A program made the position numbers and the translations under genes. The notes below the pieces were generated by a model. That model was given only the letters and a program-made list of their open reading frames with translations. It searched no databases and was not told where the DNA came from. A stretch of DNA of 64,000 nt from Notospermus geniculatus. Lineage: Eukaryota > Nemertea > Pilidiophora > Heteronemertea > Lineidae. Of the stretch, positions 63,888-64,000 are shown in pieces. Every line of letters begins with the position of its first letter. The first letter of the stretch is position 1. The stretch is from NCBI GenBank assembly GCA_002633025.1, contig NMRB01001303.1:101176-165175 (forward strand), given 5' to 3'.

Positions 63888-64000
63888 GCGATTTTGGCTT
63901 GAGACACAGTTGCGTTCCCTTGCGGTTGCCTTATATGGCAATCGGAAGTCCTTATAAGGTAATCGCAAGGGAACGGAACCGCGTCTCAAGCCAAAATCGC
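63888..64000. mobile_element. Foldback MITE at the window end
   Basis: GCGATTTTGGCTTGAGACAC has its complement ending at base 64000. The arms are about 50 bp and the element may continue beyond the window. Confidence 0.7.

Overview
The window is eukaryotic. It has consensus GT/AG splice sites, 3'-tailed non-LTR retrotransposons, a DIRS-type tyrosine-recombinase retrotransposon, many foldback MITEs and microsatellites, and no bacterial operon structure. A 2A-like LINE leader, a DIRS element, Spy-like and DINE/pearl-like elements, a PAN/Apple exon and a strong excess of the palindrome TAGGCCTA suggest a marine invertebrate, probably a deuterostome (echinoderm, hemichordate or cephalochordate). 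The species cannot be fixed from the sequence.

Layout: 0-2.5 kb holds a hAT-like MITE and degenerate AGGTCA-rich repeats. 2.5-6.7 kb is a near-complete CR1/Jockey-type LINE on the minus strand, with one open frame (apurinic endonuclease + reverse transcriptase) led by a 2A-like GDVELHPGP. 7.2-8.2 kb and, inverted, 32.1-33.5 kb hold two diverged broken copies of one unrecognised protein-coding family; the second copy also has an upstream exon with a consensus splice donor. 8.2-23.6 kb is mostly foldback elements, LINE fragments and tandem-module repeats. 23.6-30.1 kb is a Ty3-type LTR element with a broken gag, split in its protease by about 3.9 kb of later insertions (a TIR element, a 145-bp-module element, and a Spy-like element inside that). 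30.6-31.9 kb and 44.9-46.4 kb are related GGGTATT-ended elements with 9-bp target duplications; the second carries a LINE endonuclease fragment. 33.4-36.7 kb is duplicated at 62.3-63.9 kb (direct) and 59.2-59.7 kb (inverted). 38.5-39.3 kb is a sequence gap. 43.5-43.9 kb holds the best host exon (PAN/Apple-like, minus strand). 48.5-50.9 kb is a decayed LINE. 51.7-57.3 kb is a DIRS-like element with open gag-like, RT/RNase H and tyrosine-recombinase frames inside inverted termini. 57.4-64 kb is duplicated, gene-poor DNA.

No complete host gene is visible. The most informative signals are structural: (i) a Spy-like transposon whose empty sites, present in the same window, show exact AAA|TTT insertion without target duplication; (ii) several element families with a shared plan (terminal hairpin, GTC/GAC-rich microsatellite, tandem modules of about 145 bp) whose most conserved block matches the CTCF core consensus; (iii) a sister family made of nuclear-receptor half-sites; (iv) the unrecognised two-copy gene family; and (v) an apparently intact DIRS element with an RS-rich Gag. 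Single N bases at 8655, 15532, 31586, 35547 and 45491 mark joins where local order may be wrong.
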